Source: Blastococcus saxobsidens | Lineage (GTDB): Bacteria > Actinomycetota > Actinomycetes > Mycobacteriales > Geodermatophilaceae | Assembly: GCF_002938435.1 (NCBI RefSeq) | Contig: NZ_POQT01000013.1 | Location: 1 to 64,000 of the forward strand | Direction of reading: 5' to 3' | DNA: 64,000 nucleotides | In this document: positions 35,236-42,775 of the stretch, piece by piece | How positions within the stretch are numbered: position 1 is the first letter of the stretch | Layout: every line of letters starts with the position of its first letter | Notes under the pieces: model-generated | The model's database searches: none | Seen by the model: only the letters and a program-made list of their open reading frames with translations | What the model was told of the DNA's origin: nothing | Made by a program: the position numbers and the translations under genes

Positions 35236-36224
35236 GGGGCGTCCGTCAGGAAGTCAGCGGGGTCCACATCCACGCGCTTTGCGTCCGCGGAGGGGGTGTC
35301 CAGGTCGAGTGTGTAGTCGATGGGGCCGATCCCGGCGGCCGCGGCGTCGCCGGTCAGCCCCGACGGCGTGACGCGTGGGAATCCGGGGCCCACCTCGTAC
35401 ACCCGCTCCTCGAGCAACTCGAACCTCGTGCGGTCGTAGACCTGTCGGTCCGCCTCGCGATATCCGACCTTGTGGAGCAGCAATCGAAAGGTGGTGCTGT
35501 CGTCCGTCAGGTCCAGGATCTCCGTCACCAGCTCCGGGACGGACGTGCCCTGATCGGATCGGACTCTCAGCCAGCGAAGCAGGAGTCGGCCGGGCGCCTC
35601 CACGTCGAGCTGGTCCGCCCCGTGGATGCGGATCGACCGCCCCTCCGGAGCAGTCGTCGTCTTGACCTCCACGGCGTGGCGGCCATGGTGGAAGTCCTGG
35701 GCGGAGCCGTTGGGACCGGTCCAGAAGACCACGGCGCCGAGGTCACGGCGGAGTGCGGCCCTGAGCAGGTGTAGTTCTCCAAAGAGGCCGGCCAGCGCCG
35801 TGGCGCTGAGGGGGCGGCCGTTGCCTGCGAGCAGCGCACGCCACTCCTTCAGCACCTCGCGAAGCGCGGCGACGGCCCGGTCGGGTGTCGCGGCGATGCG
35901 TTCGACGACCTCGACGCACAGCGCCTTGAACAAGTCCTCGAGCCCTTCGTCGACCAGTTCCAGAGAGGCATAGGGCTGGTATCTGTTCTCGTCCTCCAGC
36001 GCCCGTCGGCGGAGGACGACGGCGTCACCGTCGAGCATTTCCTGAAGCGTGTGCCGGGCGCCGAGAGGCACGAGCAGGTGTCGATGCCCCTTCGCGTCGA
36101 GCCCTGCCTGGACCGGCCCCTGCGGCGTCTCTACTCCCACCGAGGCCGCGCGGAAGCTGGTGACCACCGGGCGACCGGCTGCGGCGTTCCAGATTAGGTC
36201 GAGATCCCGGGTGCTGACGCTCAC
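35232..36224 (-). CDS. DUF4420 PD-(D/E)XK-motif protein
   Basis: 330 residues from GTG (GTGA overlap with the Z1 gene). GLFGELHLLR (E150), FWTGPNGSAQDFHHG (D177) and HAVEVKTTTAPEG (E186, K188) are the hallmark core of DUF4420 nuclease-fold proteins, with all catalytic residues present. In related operons this family always goes with a Z1 protein and a GHKL ATPase, and is thought to be the nuclease. It is the best candidate for DNA cleavage in this operon. Confidence 0.9.
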   Translation of the reverse strand: MSVSTRDLDLIWNAAAGRPVVTSFRAASVGVETPQGPVQAGLDAKGHRHLLVPLGARHTLQEMLDGDAVVLRRRALEDENRYQPYASLELVDEGLEDLFKALCVEVVERIAATPDRAVAALREVLKEWRALLAGNGRPLSATALAGLFGELHLLRAALRRDLGAVVFWTGPNGSAQDFHHGRHAVEVKTTTAPEGRSIRIHGADQLDVEAPGRLLLRWLRVRSDQGTSVPELVTEILDLTDDSTTFRLLLHKVGYREADRQVYDRTRFELLEERVYEVGPGFPRVTPSGLTGDAAAAGIGPIDYTLDLDTPSADAKRVDVDPADFLTDAP

Positions 36225-38836
36225 GCGGCCTCGTCGTCGTAGTCGAGGACGGAGGTGTCCTCCTCCTCCACGCGCACCCCCGAAAGGTCTGCGCTGTAGT
36301 ACTCGACCTCGGAGTCCTCACTGCCGGGACGGGGCGTCGGGAAGAGGAGCGCGATGCCGATCACGACGTCTTCGGTCGGTGCGTCCAGGGGGAGACGTCC
36401 GCCCTTGCCAGTGTCCGACCGGGGTTCGATCGGGTATATCAGGACGAGGCCTTCACCCGGCCGCTGCTCCTGACGAAGATCGAGGATGCGCTGGCGGGAG
36501 CCGGCGTCGGCGCCGTCAGTGCTCAGGTCGATGTGTTCGTCCCTGCGGCTGGACAAGGTCTTGATGTCGGCGACGCCGTCGAAAGCGGTCTCCGAGGGCT
36601 GGCCCAGGCGGGCACGCTTGACCATGCGCACCGTTACGCCCGAGCCGAGATCACAAGACGGGGTGGCCGAGGTTGCCTGCGAGTTCCCCACCACCGCGAC
36701 GCTCCACCGGTTGAGGGCGCCAGCGCGCGCCCGCTTCGTGATGTAGTCGATCAGCCGTCCGCGGTTCCCCTCCTCCGAGCGTTCGTGAAAGGCATACGTC
36801 TGCAAGAAGGCAACCACGTCGTCCGTGGGCACTGCCGTGAACAGGGCCGTCTCGGGTCGCGGAGCAGTTTCCGCAACGCCATGCTGTTGGGACGCACCAA
36901 TCAGGTTCCGCGCAGCTCGTGCGTTCGTATCGAGTACTTCGCGTCCGCGCTCGGTCACGTCGAAGAAGCGGGACTCCACGAGCATTCCGCCGTACTTTGC
37001 GTGCGCGAGAACCGCTGACTTCATCTTGGCCTTGGATGTGATGGCCATCTGCGGGTGGGACCGGAGTCTCACGGCGAACGTCAGCGGGGTCTCCGCAGGG
37101 TTGTGCATGTAGCGATCGATGTCGCGACGCATGTCCGCCTCAACCGTCGCCAGGTGGCTGAACCACATGCCAAGTTCTTCGGTCATCCAGATTCGGGGAA
37201 GGTCTGCGTAGCCGTTCCGGTACCCGAACCAGCGCCCCATCTGCAGCAACGTGTCGTACGCGGACACCGCCCTGACGAAAAGGCTGGACACCAGGCCTTC
37301 CAGCGTCAGCCCGCGGGACAAGGTGTTGCCACCCACCGCAATGGCGGTGACGGGGCCCGACTCATAGTTCAGACGGTCGCTGCTGCGGTAGTTGTCGATG
37401 ACGACCCTGGTCTCGCCGACGACCTTCTCGAGGTGAGCCAGCAGCGTCTCGAACGGGACCTTCTTCTCGCCGAGATCCGTGGCCGGCACAAGGCTGGTTT
37501 CCCGCTCCCACGTCGAGCGCAGCCGATCCAGGGTGCGTTCGTCCGTACGGCGCAGCCGCTCGAGCAGCGACTGCTGCAGGTGCTCCAATGGCGCCTTGAA
37601 GGCCTCGTGCACCGAGGTCTCGGTCGTCGTGTGAACAAGCATCGTCGAATGAGGGTTGCCAACGCCCCGTGCCCGACGCGCTGCGGTCGCGAGCCAGAAC
37701 CACTCGACCGCCGCCTGGAGGGACCGGGTGATCGCCGGCTGGAAACCGGCGGCCTCCTTCTTGTTCCGCGGCTTGAGGTCGTCGACCTCCTCGTCCGGCA
37801 CCAGGCGCACCATGTCGTGACCACCCGGCAGATCGGCGGGATCCTCGCCGTCCAACAGGTCGCGGCCGAAGAGCACCTCAGTGCCGTGGTAGCCGAGCGG
37901 TTTCGGAAGATTGACGATGAAGTCCCGTGGATAGAAGTCCGCGTCCGCTGACGGGTCGATCAAGAGATTCGCGAATGGTGTTGCCGTGTAGCCGACGTAC
38001 CCGACCTTGGGAAACTTGTCGAGGACGTCGAAGAGCAGTGGGTTGATCTTCGCCGTCGCGACCGTCGACTGGTCGGCCTCGTCGTCGATGATCAAGGTCG
38101 GGCACTGATCCAAGTACTCGCCGGCAGAGGCGAGCCAATCGCGCAACTTCCGCAGCACTGCGGCGTTCTTCTTCACCACAAGGAGCAGATGCTGGTCCTT
38201 GGCGGCGAAGAAGGCCTTCGGGTTCGGGGGCGGTGTGAAGTCGCGGACCTCGTTGGTGACCTGGTGCCACTGGCCGGGGTTCGCGTCGACGAGGTCCTTG
38301 ACCAGTCGGATCTGGGTCTGCCGCCGAAGGGTGTTGTGGATGCCGGAAAGGACGATGAAGAGCTTGTAGCCCTTGTCCGCAGCTTTTGCCATGACGGCCG
38401 TGAAACTGGTCGTCTTGCCCGACTGGACGTAGCCGACGACGAGGCCCCGGGTCCGGTACCGGTCCTGCTTCGGGTGGTCCAGAAGGGCCACGATCTTCGT
38501 GGAGGACTTGTCGATCGAGGTGACGTTTTCGTCGCCGAAGTCCTTGCGCTTCATCGATGCCATGAGCGCAGGCCAGTTCCGGTCGTTCTCCATGTCCGGG
38601 CCCGTGTACCAGGTCTGACGCCCGTCGAGGTGCACCGATGCAGGCTCATCCAGGTTTCGGATGCGCAGGCTCTCCGCCTCGTGACGTTCGCGAACCGCGC
38701 GGATCATCGCGTCGTTCGCCCCGAACAACTGCAGGTTCTTCACGGCCTCGTGCGGCGTCATCGACTGAGTGAACTTCTGAAAGACCTTGTAGAGCTCGTC
38801 GACCTGCTCTTGCGTGACCCCTGCGGCTGTCACCAC
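36221..38836 (-). CDS. Z1-domain helicase-like ATPase, first gene of the operon
   Basis: 871 residues, from GTG-GTG with GGAAGGGGG ahead. Walker A GYVQSGKTTSF (K141), Walker B IIDDEADQ (251-255), motif III GYTATPFANLL, and the late GGNTLSRGLTLEGL and QMGRWFGYR motifs define the Z1 superfamily 2-like family. The C-terminal 200 residues are not helicase-like. Z1 proteins are known from restriction and Mza-type defence operons. The promoter must lie in the 197-base gap before the ADP-ribosylglycohydrolase pseudogene. Confidence 0.92.
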   Translation of the reverse strand: MVTAAGVTQEQVDELYKVFQKFTQSMTPHEAVKNLQLFGANDAMIRAVRERHEAESLRIRNLDEPASVHLDGRQTWYTGPDMENDRNWPALMASMKRKDFGDENVTSIDKSSTKIVALLDHPKQDRYRTRGLVVGYVQSGKTTSFTAVMAKAADKGYKLFIVLSGIHNTLRRQTQIRLVKDLVDANPGQWHQVTNEVRDFTPPPNPKAFFAAKDQHLLLVVKKNAAVLRKLRDWLASAGEYLDQCPTLIIDDEADQSTVATAKINPLLFDVLDKFPKVGYVGYTATPFANLLIDPSADADFYPRDFIVNLPKPLGYHGTEVLFGRDLLDGEDPADLPGGHDMVRLVPDEEVDDLKPRNKKEAAGFQPAITRSLQAAVEWFWLATAARRARGVGNPHSTMLVHTTTETSVHEAFKAPLEHLQQSLLERLRRTDERTLDRLRSTWERETSLVPATDLGEKKVPFETLLAHLEKVVGETRVVIDNYRSSDRLNYESGPVTAIAVGGNTLSRGLTLEGLVSSLFVRAVSAYDTLLQMGRWFGYRNGYADLPRIWMTEELGMWFSHLATVEADMRRDIDRYMHNPAETPLTFAVRLRSHPQMAITSKAKMKSAVLAHAKYGGMLVESRFFDVTERGREVLDTNARAARNLIGASQQHGVAETAPRPETALFTAVPTDDVVAFLQTYAFHERSEEGNRGRLIDYITKRARAGALNRWSVAVVGNSQATSATPSCDLGSGVTVRMVKRARLGQPSETAFDGVADIKTLSSRRDEHIDLSTDGADAGSRQRILDLRQEQRPGEGLVLIYPIEPRSDTGKGGRLPLDAPTEDVVIGIALLFPTPRPGSEDSEVEYYSADLSGVRVEEEDTSVLDYDDEAA

Positions 38837-39033
38837 GAGCCCCCTTCCGTAGGTGCGTCGAGGCGAGGGTAGTCACGAACTGCAACTACTCAGTGGTGAC
38901 CAGCCGGACAGATGGCACTTGGGGCTGAGGCGTGCTGGTGAGACAGAAGGGTTTCCTGTCGCAGGACATGCTTCATGTTCTGGCGCCCGCGTAATGCATG
39001 GGCTCGAGCGGAGAGCCTCATGGATGCGGCGGA

Positions 39034-40434
39034 TCAAGCCGGTCGAGCGAGGCGATCCAAGGCAGCGGTGAAGCTGTCGTTCCAGAGACCCAGGTGCGGC
39101 CAGCGCTCGGCAACGCGCGCCGTCGCCTCCTCGACAGACATGCCCCGCTCGCGCACCAGCCAGCCGCGGAGCACCAGCCCGGTGCGCGAGGCGCCGCCGT
39201 GGCAGTGCACCAGCAGCTGGTGCCCCTCCTCCTGCAGCGCCGCCATGTCGTCCAGGACGTCGGCGAGCATGACGTCGAGGTCGGCGTTGTGCTCGTTGTC
39301 GGCGATGTAGGCCATCCGGTGCACCGGGTGCGGGAACGGCTCGCCCAGCCGGCACAGCGAGATGACGGCGAAGTCCTCCTCGCTGTCTCGGGCGCCGTCG
39401 AGGTTGCCGGCCCAGATGCCGGGCAGCACCTCCGTCGGGCCGATCCGCGGGATCACGCCCGGGTCGTAGTTCTGCTGCACCCCGCCGTCCAGCGAGGCGG
39501 CGAGCTGCTGCAGGTCGGCCAGCCGCCACACGCGATCCCCGTGACCGGGCACCCGCCCGTGCACCGCCGACGCCCACCGGCTCGGGATCGCGCCCATGCC
39601 GAACACCGCACCGGCCAGCCCGCCGGCGACGCAGGCCACCGTGTCGGTGTCACCGCCCAGGTCGATGACCAGCCGCAGCACCTCGGCGAAGTCGCGGCCG
39701 TTCCGCAGCGCCCACACCGCCTGGCCGAGGGTCGGTCACACCGCGCCGTTCGACTCGGTGGCTCAGGCCGGCGTCCACGACGGAGCGAGCACGGTCGTCC
39801 ACCGCTCGCGGTGCTCCGGGGCCACCGCGTCGAGCGCGGACGGGATGGCAGCCAGCGGGTCTGCTCCGTTCAGCGCCACCCGCATCAGTTCGTGGAAGAT
39901 CGCGCAGCCCTCACCGGCCGACGGGTCGCCGTGGGTCAGCGCCGAGATGCGCCGGGCGGCGTCCATGGTCGCCTCGCGGCCGTCCCGCGAGAACCGGATG
40001 GCCGCCGGCGTCGTCCGCATCAGCGAGCCGTTGCCGGCCGCGTGCCCGGACCGGGAGAAGTGCTCGGCCGCAGCGACGTCCCACGGCCGGCCGGAGCCGA
40101 GGACGGCGCGCGTCTGGTTGCCGATGTCCGGCGGACCGGCCGCCGCCCACGCCGAGAACCGCTCGAAGACGTCGGCCTCGTCCAGGCCGCCGCGCTCCAC
40201 CAGGGACGTCGCCACGAGCAGCGCCATCTGGGTGTCGTCGGTGAACTCGCCCGGCTCCCAGTCCAACGAGCCGCCGCCGCACATCTCCGTCTTCGAGCCG
40301 CGGGTGGGGGAGGGGAAGCGGGCGGAGAACTGCCTCGGCGGGCCGAACTCGAACGGGGCGCCGAGCGCGTCGCCCACGGCGGAGCCGACGAGCGCACCGG
40401 CGACCCGGTGCGAACGGTGCATGCGCGTGGCCAT
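39034..40434 (-). pseudogene. ADP-ribosylglycohydrolase / dual-specificity phosphatase fusion interrupted by two TGA codons
   Basis: One frame from the ATG at 40434 (GGGGAGGAGA ahead) to 39034, 467 codons. It encodes an ADP-ribosylglycohydrolase (GALVGSAVGDALGAPFEF, FTDDTQMALL, LGGDTDTVACVAGGLAG) fused to a DSP-type phosphatase (HCHGGASRTG). The frame is broken by TGA at 39763-39765 and again at 39736-39738. The second lies in NGAV-stop-PTLGQAVWALR, where the family has W, so TGG became TGA. Nothing else looks decayed. Either the gene died recently or the sequence has errors. The first part alone would lack the second metal-binding half (GGDTDT) and the phosphatase. Confidence 0.85.
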
Positions 40435-40815
40435 GAACTCTCCTCCCCACGGGTGAGCGCAGCGGTGCGCTGATCCGAAGTCAACCGCCACGGTTCTACG
40501 TTCGCTGCTGACCTCCCGACCTACCCCCCCGGCTTACCGTCCTGAGGCATGCGCCGGGGCGTGGACCACCCCGGCCAGGCGATCGCGTCCTGGCCGGCGA
40601 GCCAGGCGCTCGACGCCCGGCTGCTCACCGAGGTGTACCGCGACCCGGGCGCCTGGCCGGGGACGCCTGGTCATCTCGTCCGAACGCGGCGGCGCACGGA
40701 CCGAGAGGCCGTGGTCCGAAATCGAGACCGAGCTGCCGACCCGGACGGGTAGTCCCCGCCTCGACGGCGTTCGGGGCGACGGCGCCCGCGCGACCTGCCG
40801 TGCCAGGCTTGATCC

Positions 40816-41778
40816 GTGTTCGACGACCTGCTCGTGGCGCGCAACCCCGACCCCGACTCCACGCTGCCCTACCTGGTGCGGATCCCGTTGGGCCCGGCCG
40901 GCGTCGTCGTCAAGACCAGGGAGGTGTGGCCCCGGGCGACGAAGGTGTACTGCCACCGGGCCGAGGAGTGGCCGGCCGACGCCGAGATCGTCGAACGGCA
41001 TCCCGTCCGTTCCTGCTCCCGCCGAGGCCCCGCCATCGACCTGGTGCTGACCCGCGCGCGGGAGAACCGCTCGCAACTGGTCATCACCCGGGCCCGCGGC
41101 CGCGAGGTCATCTTCTGGCAGTCCCCGCGGACGGCGAAGCAGGCCCGGCCCGGCGTCCACCTGCCCACCGCCCGCGCGCACGGTCAGGTGCTCGACATCC
41201 TCGTCGACAGCGGCGAGAAGTACCCCTACGCGTTCGGCTCCCAGCAGGCCACCACCCGGCGGCAGCGCCTGTCCGCCGGGGACTACGCCGTCGAGCTCGA
41301 CGGGGACGTGGTCGCCGCCGTCGAGCGCAAGACCCTGGAGGACCTCGCCGGCAGCCTGCTGTCGCAGAAGCTCACCTACGCCCTCGCCGAGCTGACGGCG
41401 TTGCCGCGCGCCGCCGTCGTGGTCGAGGACCGCTACAGCCGGCTGTTCAAGCTCCCGCACACTCCAGGTGCCCGGGTCGCCGAAGCGCTGGCCGAGGCCC
41501 AGGCGCGCTTCCCGTCGGTGCCGGTGGTCTTCTGCGAGACCCGCCCGCTGGCGCAGGAGTGGACCTACCGCTGGCTCGGTGCGTGCCTGGCCGAGCTGGG
41601 CGCGGCCCGTGCCACCGAGGCCGTCGAGAACTCCTTCGCCGCCGGCCGGCCCGTGCCCGCCCGGCCCGCCTCCGCGTCGGAGATCCGCGCCTGGGCCCGG
41701 GCGCAGGGTATCGACGTCAGCGATCGCGGCCGGATACCGGCCGACCTCCTCCGTCGCTACCATCGCTCAGCGGGGTGA
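40816..41778 (+). CDS. ERCC4-domain nuclease fused to an Lsr2-type DNA-binding tail
   Basis: 320 residues from GTG. Residues about 125-290 hold an ERCC4/XPF nuclease domain: SAGDYAVELDGDVVAAVERK followed by TLEDLAGSLL, containing the ERKxxxD motif near 170. The last 35 residues, EIRAWARAQGIDVSDRGRIP then ADLLRRYH, copy the C-terminal DNA-binding helix-turn of Lsr2, which reads AT-rich minor grooves. The N-terminal 120 residues are unfamiliar. The combination suggests a nuclease directed to AT-rich, foreign-looking DNA, an inference from the domains. It is monocistronic. Confidence 0.85.
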   Translation: MFDDLLVARNPDPDSTLPYLVRIPLGPAGVVVKTREVWPRATKVYCHRAEEWPADAEIVERHPVRSCSRRGPAIDLVLTRARENRSQLVITRARGREVIFWQSPRTAKQARPGVHLPTARAHGQVLDILVDSGEKYPYAFGSQQATTRRQRLSAGDYAVELDGDVVAAVERKTLEDLAGSLLSQKLTYALAELTALPRAAVVVEDRYSRLFKLPHTPGARVAEALAEAQARFPSVPVVFCETRPLAQEWTYRWLGACLAELGAARATEAVENSFAAGRPVPARPASASEIRAWARAQGIDVSDRGRIPADLLRRYHRSAG

Positions 41779-41833
41779 CCGGTAGGCCGTCTGTGGGCGC
41801 GCAGCGGCAGAACCCATTCAAGACCGCCACAAG

Positions 41834-41853
41834 TGGTATCACCCTGGTATCGT
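41834..41853 (+). promoter_or_regulatory. Direct repeat TGGTATC, one helical turn apart, with a possible -10 box
   Basis: TGGTATC occurs at 41834-41840 and 41845-41851, 11 bases apart, just before the RHH antitoxin gene. TATCGT (41848-41853) could be the -10 element of a leaderless transcript starting near 41860. Ribbon-helix-helix antitoxins typically bind such phased repeats to repress their own operon. Confidence 0.4.
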
Positions 41854-41865
41854 TTTTCCGTGGCC

Positions 41866-42066
41866 ATGACCTTGCGCATCGACGACGAGCTGGAGAAGGC
41901 CCTTGCGGCCCTCGCGGAGGCAGAGGGCACCTCGCGACAGGAGATCGTCCGGCGTGCCGTCCTGGAGCGGCACGCGCGCAGCGGTCACGCCGCCCGGGTG
42001 CAGGAGAGCTCGGCGCGGCTCATGGAGCAATGGGGTGATGTCCTGCAGCGCCTCGGCACAGCGTGA
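41866..42066 (+). CDS. Ribbon-helix-helix antitoxin of a Doc module
   Basis: 66 residues from ATG (a GTG two codons earlier is also possible). MTLRIDDELEKALAALAEAE then EGTSRQEIVRRAVLER is a classic RHH (CopG/Arc) DNA-binding domain. The C-terminal part, which would wrap the toxin, is helical. No Shine-Dalgarno is seen, in line with a leaderless mRNA. The toxin gene overlaps its stop by GTGA. Confidence 0.85.
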   Translation: MTLRIDDELEKALAALAEAEGTSRQEIVRRAVLERHARSGHAARVQESSARLMEQWGDVLQRLGTA

Positions 42067-42434
42067 GCGAGGTCGAGTACCTGGACATCGAGGACCTGCT
42101 GGCGCTAACCCGGCAACTGGGAGCAGGTCCGATTCGGGACATCGGACTCCTAGACTCCGCGGCGGGCCGCCCCCGTGCGCAGGCGTTCGGGCAGGACGCC
42201 TACCAAACGCTTCCGCTGAAGGCTGCGGCGCTCCTGCATTCGATCGTCCGGAACCACGCGTTGGTCGATGGCAACAAGCGGCTGGGCTGGCTGGCGACGG
42301 CGGTTTTCCTCGATCTCAACGGCCACGCCCCTGACCTGGAAGACGACGCAGCATTCGGACTCGTGATGGACGTGGCGGCCGGTGGTGTCGACGTCGAGGC
42401 GATCGCCTCACGTCTCCGGGTCCTTCCTCGCTGA
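42063..42434 (+). CDS. doc: Doc-type Fic toxin
   Basis: 123 residues from GTG. HALVDGNKRLGW (about residues 65-76) is the Fic/Doc active-site loop HxFx(D/A)GNK with a Leu in place of the usual Phe. The short length and VEYLDIEDLLALTRQLG N-terminus fit Doc, which phosphorylates and inactivates EF-Tu. Partner of the RHH antitoxin. Confidence 0.92.
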   Translation: MSEVEYLDIEDLLALTRQLGAGPIRDIGLLDSAAGRPRAQAFGQDAYQTLPLKAAALLHSIVRNHALVDGNKRLGWLATAVFLDLNGHAPDLEDDAAFGLVMDVAAGGVDVEAIASRLRVLPR

Positions 42435-42718
42435 GAGGTCCTCAGGGGGCGGGCCGCGCCTGCAGCCGCTTCCGGCCGTCGCTGAAGACACGCGAGTCGC
42501 CGGTGTAGTGGCAGTGGCGTGCCGCGCCCGCTTCCACGTCGGTTGGTCAACCGGCGCTGGTCGCCGTGCCCGGTCGCCCGCGAGTTGGCTGTGAAACGCA
42601 TGTGGCGGGAGCGGACCGGACCGGCCCCGAACCGTCGGTTCTGTCGTCCCGCTGTGTCAGGGTCGGCGCAGCCCGTACCCCTCGGTCGACGTCCGGCCGC
42701 GAGCACAGAGGAGCCGTC
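42435..42718. other. Intergenic region without a recognisable gene
   Basis: Together with the short leader frame that follows, this forms a 337-base gap between Doc and the NERD helicase. No conserved coding signal, hairpin or promoter stands out. Confidence 0.4.
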
Positions 42719-42775
42719 GTGACCGTCGCCGTCGTCGACGTGGAGATGGCCGACCTCCCTGGGGCGCGCTCGTGA
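42719..42775 (+). CDS. Possible 18-residue leader peptide coupled to the NERD helicase
   Basis: A GTG with GAGGAG six bases ahead opens VTVAVVDVEMADLPGARS, whose stop overlaps the helicase start by GTGA (42772-42775). The good ribosome site here and the poor one before the helicase suggest that translation of the helicase depends on this frame. It is not an alternative start: the frames differ. Confidence 0.4.
   Translation: MTVAVVDVEMADLPGARS

Noticed and set aside
28006-38836. BREX, DISARM or classical type I/III restriction system
   Set aside because: There is no PglZ, BrxC, DrmA/B/C, HsdR/M/S or Mod/Res protein. Z1, DUF4420 and GHKL proteins define a different type.
39736-39765. Selenocysteine or programmed read-through at the two TGA codons
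   Set aside because: The family has tryptophan, not cysteine, at the second position, no SECIS-like hairpin is evident, and two such codons nine apart are implausible. Nonsense mutations or sequence errors fit better.
40549-40752. A 67-codon plus-strand frame before the ERCC4-Lsr2 gene
   Set aside because: The first 45 residues look faintly protein-like, but there is no ribosome site, no known motif and the end is Arg-rich. I do not call it a gene.
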